Source: Candidatus Villigracilis propinquus (lineage in GTDB: Bacteria > Chloroflexota > Anaerolineae > Anaerolineales > Villigracilaceae). Taken from it: DNA of 64,000 bases. Below are positions 61,955 to 64,000 of the stretch, in pieces. The number at the start of each line of letters is the position of its first letter. Position 1 is the stretch's first letter. The notes under the pieces are model-generated. The model saw only the letters and a list, made by a program, of their open reading frames with translations, had not been told where the DNA came from and did no database searches. The stretch spans positions 385,852-449,851 of the forward strand of contig JADKDM010000001.1 in assembly GCA_016714565.1 (NCBI GenBank), given 5' to 3'. The translations under genes and the position numbers were made by a program.

Positions 61955-62443
61955 TTATGGCTTATCCCTGCCAACAAATCTACCCTTTCCTAATAGAAAC
62001 TGAATTGCCTTATTTACATTTCTGTCAACGGTTTCTTCTGTTTTCAAGAAGCCAAAATATCGGTTAATTTCTAATTGCAAAGAAGGGCGTAAAGAGTCGA
62101 AAATTTCTTTTGCTTGTTTGTTTTCCTTTAAAGCATTCTCAAATTTAGGATGTATTGGGAAAACTCTTTTTATTGGGTCGTAAGCAATTTCAAAATCAGC
62201 AAAATCACCAACATCTTTTTGGGCAGCTTTTCGCATTGGCATGTTTAAGTATAGCCGCCAGGCACCTTTCCATTTTACAAGAGTTTGCACAAACTCATGC
62301 CCGTCAATTTTCATTTTGACGGGGATTTTCCCCTTGTTTTTACTTGCCTGTTTGAAAACTTCATTCAATACATTTTCAGGCAAGAACACAAAAGGATTAA
62401 CTCCGATAATTTCGATTTTGGCTCTAAACTTAATCATATCCAT
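61955..62443 (-). CDS. DUF1905 / YdeI-OmdA-like protein
   Basis: 162 residues; ATG 62443 is preferred over the GTG at 62473, which has no ribosome site. The N-terminal part (MIKFRAKIEIIGVNPFVFLP, then IPVKMKIDGHEFVQTL) is a small beta-barrel DUF1905 domain, and the C-terminal helices (HPKFENALKENKQAKEIFDSL, RYFGFLKTEETVDRNVNKA) resemble the OmdA/YdeI bacteriocin-protection family. Function is unclear. AT-rich. It is one cassette with an attC-like site 31 nt past its stop. Confidence 0.7.
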   Translation of the reverse strand: MDMIKFRAKIEIIGVNPFVFLPENVLNEVFKQASKNKGKIPVKMKIDGHEFVQTLVKWKGAWRLYLNMPMRKAAQKDVGDFADFEIAYDPIKRVFPIHPKFENALKENKQAKEIFDSLRPSLQLEINRYFGFLKTEETVDRNVNKAIQFLLGKGRFVGRDKP

Positions 62444-62491
62444 AAATTCATCTTCAAGTTGCGAACGTTTCACAACGTAAATTTATCTGCC

Positions 62492-62644
62492 GCCCAACGG
62501 TTTGCGTTACCTGCGCTGTGTCTCGACAGGCTCGACAACCAGGGCGGGGACGGCGAAGCCGTCCAGCCAGAAAAATGATAAGGCGTGTAAAACTGCTTGA
62601 GATTTGCGCAGAATCCCCAGCGTCAGGTGCACGCTTTGTTGGGC
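62492..62644 (-). repeat. attC-like recombination site, 153 bp
   Basis: GCCCAAC (62492-62498) and GTTGGGC (62638-62644) form the R-boxes. The inner pair is GCGTTACCTGCGC / GCGTCAGGTGCACGC, with GGTTT against AAA as unpaired bases. It shares about 145 of 153 positions with the site at 63345. It directly follows the MazF stop. Confidence 0.75.
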
Positions 62645-62664
62645 GTTTTTGACTTTGCAAGACT

Positions 62665-63015
62665 CTACATGTTTTGAAGTTGCAGACGAATCAAGGTGCT
62701 CAACTTTTGCACGACTTCATTATATATAGCGGGGGGTAACTTACAACTAAATTTTGCTTGTCGTGCTTTCCAATCAAGACTTTTAACCTGGTCAGATAAA
62801 ACTGCACCGCCTACTTCTAAACCTTCGGGTATTTTGACTTCAAAAGGATATCCTTTGACTTGGCTGGTAATAGGGCAGAGGATGGCTAAACCAACTTTGC
62901 CGTTATAAGCCTTTGGAGACAAAACCAGTGCTGGTCTGTGACCTGCTTGCTCATGTCCTGCTTGTGGATTAAACATAATCCAAACAATATCGCCGCTATC
63001 AGGAATGTATGCCAT
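62665..63015 (-). CDS. MazF-family toxin (mRNA interferase)
   Basis: 116 residues. YIPDSGDIVWIMFNPQAGHEQAGHRPALVLSPKAYN is the MazF/PemK N-terminal motif, and CPITSQVKGYPFEV holds the conserved S/T. ATG 63015 fits the usual family start; ATG 63033 overlaps the antitoxin end. It follows the antitoxin with 4 nt between. Cleaves mRNA at short sequences unless held by its partner. Its position in the array would penalise loss of the cassette. Confidence 0.9.
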   Translation of the reverse strand: MAYIPDSGDIVWIMFNPQAGHEQAGHRPALVLSPKAYNGKVGLAILCPITSQVKGYPFEVKIPEGLEVGGAVLSDQVKSLDWKARQAKFSCKLPPAIYNEVVQKLSTLIRLQLQNM

Positions 63016-63019
63016 AGAT

Positions 63020-63262
63020 TTACCAAACCTCATTTCCTATGGCAAAACCAGTATCAACTTCATTGTGGAGATTATTTTTGTTGATACCTGCTAATAATTC
63101 TTCAAGCGTCCAACTTGGCGCAACAACGGGCGTAATAATGATTTGACCTTCAACAATACTAATTTCCACGAAGGAATCATTTTCTAATTGAGCGTCGAGG
63201 GCAAATGCTTTTGGTATTCGTAGGGCAAGACTGTTGCCCCATTTTTGAACTTTTGTGAGCAT
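63020..63262 (-). CDS. MazE-like AbrB-type antitoxin
   Basis: 80 residues. The N-terminal swapped-hairpin DNA-binding motif is VQKWGNSLALRIPKAFA, with the acidic, toxin-binding tail (LEELLAGINKNNLHNEVDTG). AAGGAG lies 7 nt before the ATG. It is the first gene of the TA cassette and probably represses the pair. Confidence 0.9.
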   Translation of the reverse strand: MLTKVQKWGNSLALRIPKAFALDAQLENDSFVEISIVEGQIIITPVVAPSWTLEELLAGINKNNLHNEVDTGFAIGNEVW

Positions 63263-63344
63263 AAGGTTATCTCCTTTTAGTATCTACAAAAGATACACCC
63301 TTTCGCTCAATTAATCAAGTGCTATCCTCATTCTGCATGGGAAC

Positions 63345-63497
63345 GCCCAACGGTTTGCGTTACCTGCGCTGTGTCTCGACAGGCTCGACAACCAGGGCGG
63401 GGACGGCGAAGCCGTCCAACTGGAAAAATGCTAAGGCGTAGAAAACTGCTTGAGATTTGCGCAGAATCCCCAGCGTCAGGTGCACGCTTTGTTAGGC
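63345..63497 (-). repeat. attC-like recombination site, 153 bp
   Basis: GCCCAAC (63345-63351) and GTTAGGC (63491-63497) are the R-boxes; the interior is nearly identical to the site at 62492. It lies 59 nt past the stop of the P-loop gene. Together the three sites give regularly arranged cassettes. Confidence 0.75.
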
Positions 63498-63555
63498 GGC
63501 GTTGCTGCAATTTCCACATGCTTTAGCGAGTGAGCAAGGTTTTCTCCAAACTCAC

Positions 63556-64000
63556 CTATTCCCTGCGCTCAAGTTCATCGAGTGTAGGTTTCTGAAAAAA
63601 TGTAATCCATGGCTTCATCATATCTTCGGGAATGTAGAAACTTGTCTGCGAAAGCTGCGAATTTCGTACCGCAAGCCGTCGCATCAGTTCATCTTCCGTC
63701 ACATCGAGGAAGTGTACTTCACTACTCGCTCCAAGCTGCTTTGCTCGCAACCGAAAATCTTCGCGTTCCTCTCGTGCCCAGAAGCCAAAATCGAGAATTA
63801 CATTCGTTCCCAAAACAAGTGCTCTACTTGCTATGTTCCAAAGCATAATCTCAATTAGTGTATGCCGTGCATCGTGTTCAGGCTCTTCTGCATCTTGACC
63901 AAAGAGACGCACTTGCCATTCATCGGGCGTCAATCGGAGCGCTGCTTTCTCACTTTCAAGCTTTTGAGCAAGCGTTGTTTTTCCCGAACATGGAAGTCCA
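63556..64000 (-). CDS. P-loop kinase-like protein, truncated by window edge
   Basis: The frame enters at the right edge with GLPCSGKTTLAQKLE, an intact Walker A, so only the first few residues are missing. About 148 residues are seen. VLGTNVILDFGFWAREER and RRLAVRNSQ (LID-like Arg) resemble the AAA_33/zeta-like and antibiotic-phosphotransferase kinases that phosphorylate small substrates. No membrane helix is visible. It is the most upstream cassette seen in the array. Confidence 0.75.
   Translation of the reverse strand, partial: GLPCSGKTTLAQKLESEKAALRLTPDEWQVRLFGQDAEEPEHDARHTLIEIMLWNIASRALVLGTNVILDFGFWAREEREDFRLRAKQLGASSEVHFLDVTEDELMRRLAVRNSQLSQTSFYIPEDMMKPWITFFQKPTLDELERRE

Overview
The window reads as a chromosome segment from a Chloroflexota bacterium, most likely class Anaerolineae. 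This is inferred from gene style rather than a database match: Thr/Pro/Ser-rich lipoproteins, stand-alone membrane-arm complex I and Fo operons, large GAF-rich kinases and abundant short palindromic repeats. GC content is moderate. Most genes are intact, but several frameshifts and two long G-runs suggest some residual assembly error.

Layout. 1-11.5 kb: the 3' part of an aldehyde:ferredoxin oxidoreductase, a PadR regulator with a CPBP protease, a PAS-GAF histidine kinase, tRNA-Thr(CGT), a family 4 glycosyltransferase, a NYN-domain protein, a Cys-cluster protein, a squalene-cyclase-like protein and a frameshifted recJ. 11.8-17.4 kb: a same-strand run of secreted lipoproteins (two deacetylase-like proteins, a sulfatase remnant, an esterase and a beta-propeller) with overlapping starts in its second half. 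17.6-22.5 kb: a membrane protein, tryptophan 2,3-dioxygenase next to tryptophanase, and a PAS-GGDEF protein. 22.6-26 kb: a repeat-rich, decayed tract with a GIY-YIG gene, palindromic repeats, a broken DUF4062/NB-ARC/TPR gene and a MITE-like element. 26-38 kb: STAS protein, phosphate transporter with its DUF47 partner, REC-PP2C phosphatase, single-domain receiver and a 2656-residue hybrid kinase with about twelve GAF domains. 38.7-44 kb: phosphoesterase, amino-acid/amine permease, choline-kinase-like and nucleotidyltransferase-like genes, a 58-residue membrane protein and a lipoprotein.

44.2-56 kb is bioenergetic. nuoA is followed by an intrinsic terminator, then nuoH-J-K-L-M-M-N with two nuoM genes and no peripheral-arm genes (nuoB-G, nuoI absent). 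Next is a leaderless Fo operon: AtpI/Z-like, atpB, atpE and a fusion of subunit b with the C-terminal domain of delta. A strong terminator closes it; no F1 genes are present. 56-59.6 kb holds murE, SRPBCC, GNAT, MaoC and TfoX-domain genes.

59.6-64 kb is accessory DNA. A chimeric CPBP remnant is followed by what looks like an integron-type cassette array, all reading on the minus strand. Three 134-153 bp attC-like sites plus one half site separate an MBL lactonase-like gene of high GC, a DUF1905/OmdA-type gene, a MazEF toxin-antitoxin pair and a P-loop kinase cut by the window edge. No integrase is in the window; in this orientation it would lie beyond 64000. This array is the strongest candidate for something undescribed, followed by the twelve-GAF kinase, the two-NuoM complex I whose second NuoM lacks the TM7 lysine, and the F1-less Fo operon with a truncated b-delta fusion.
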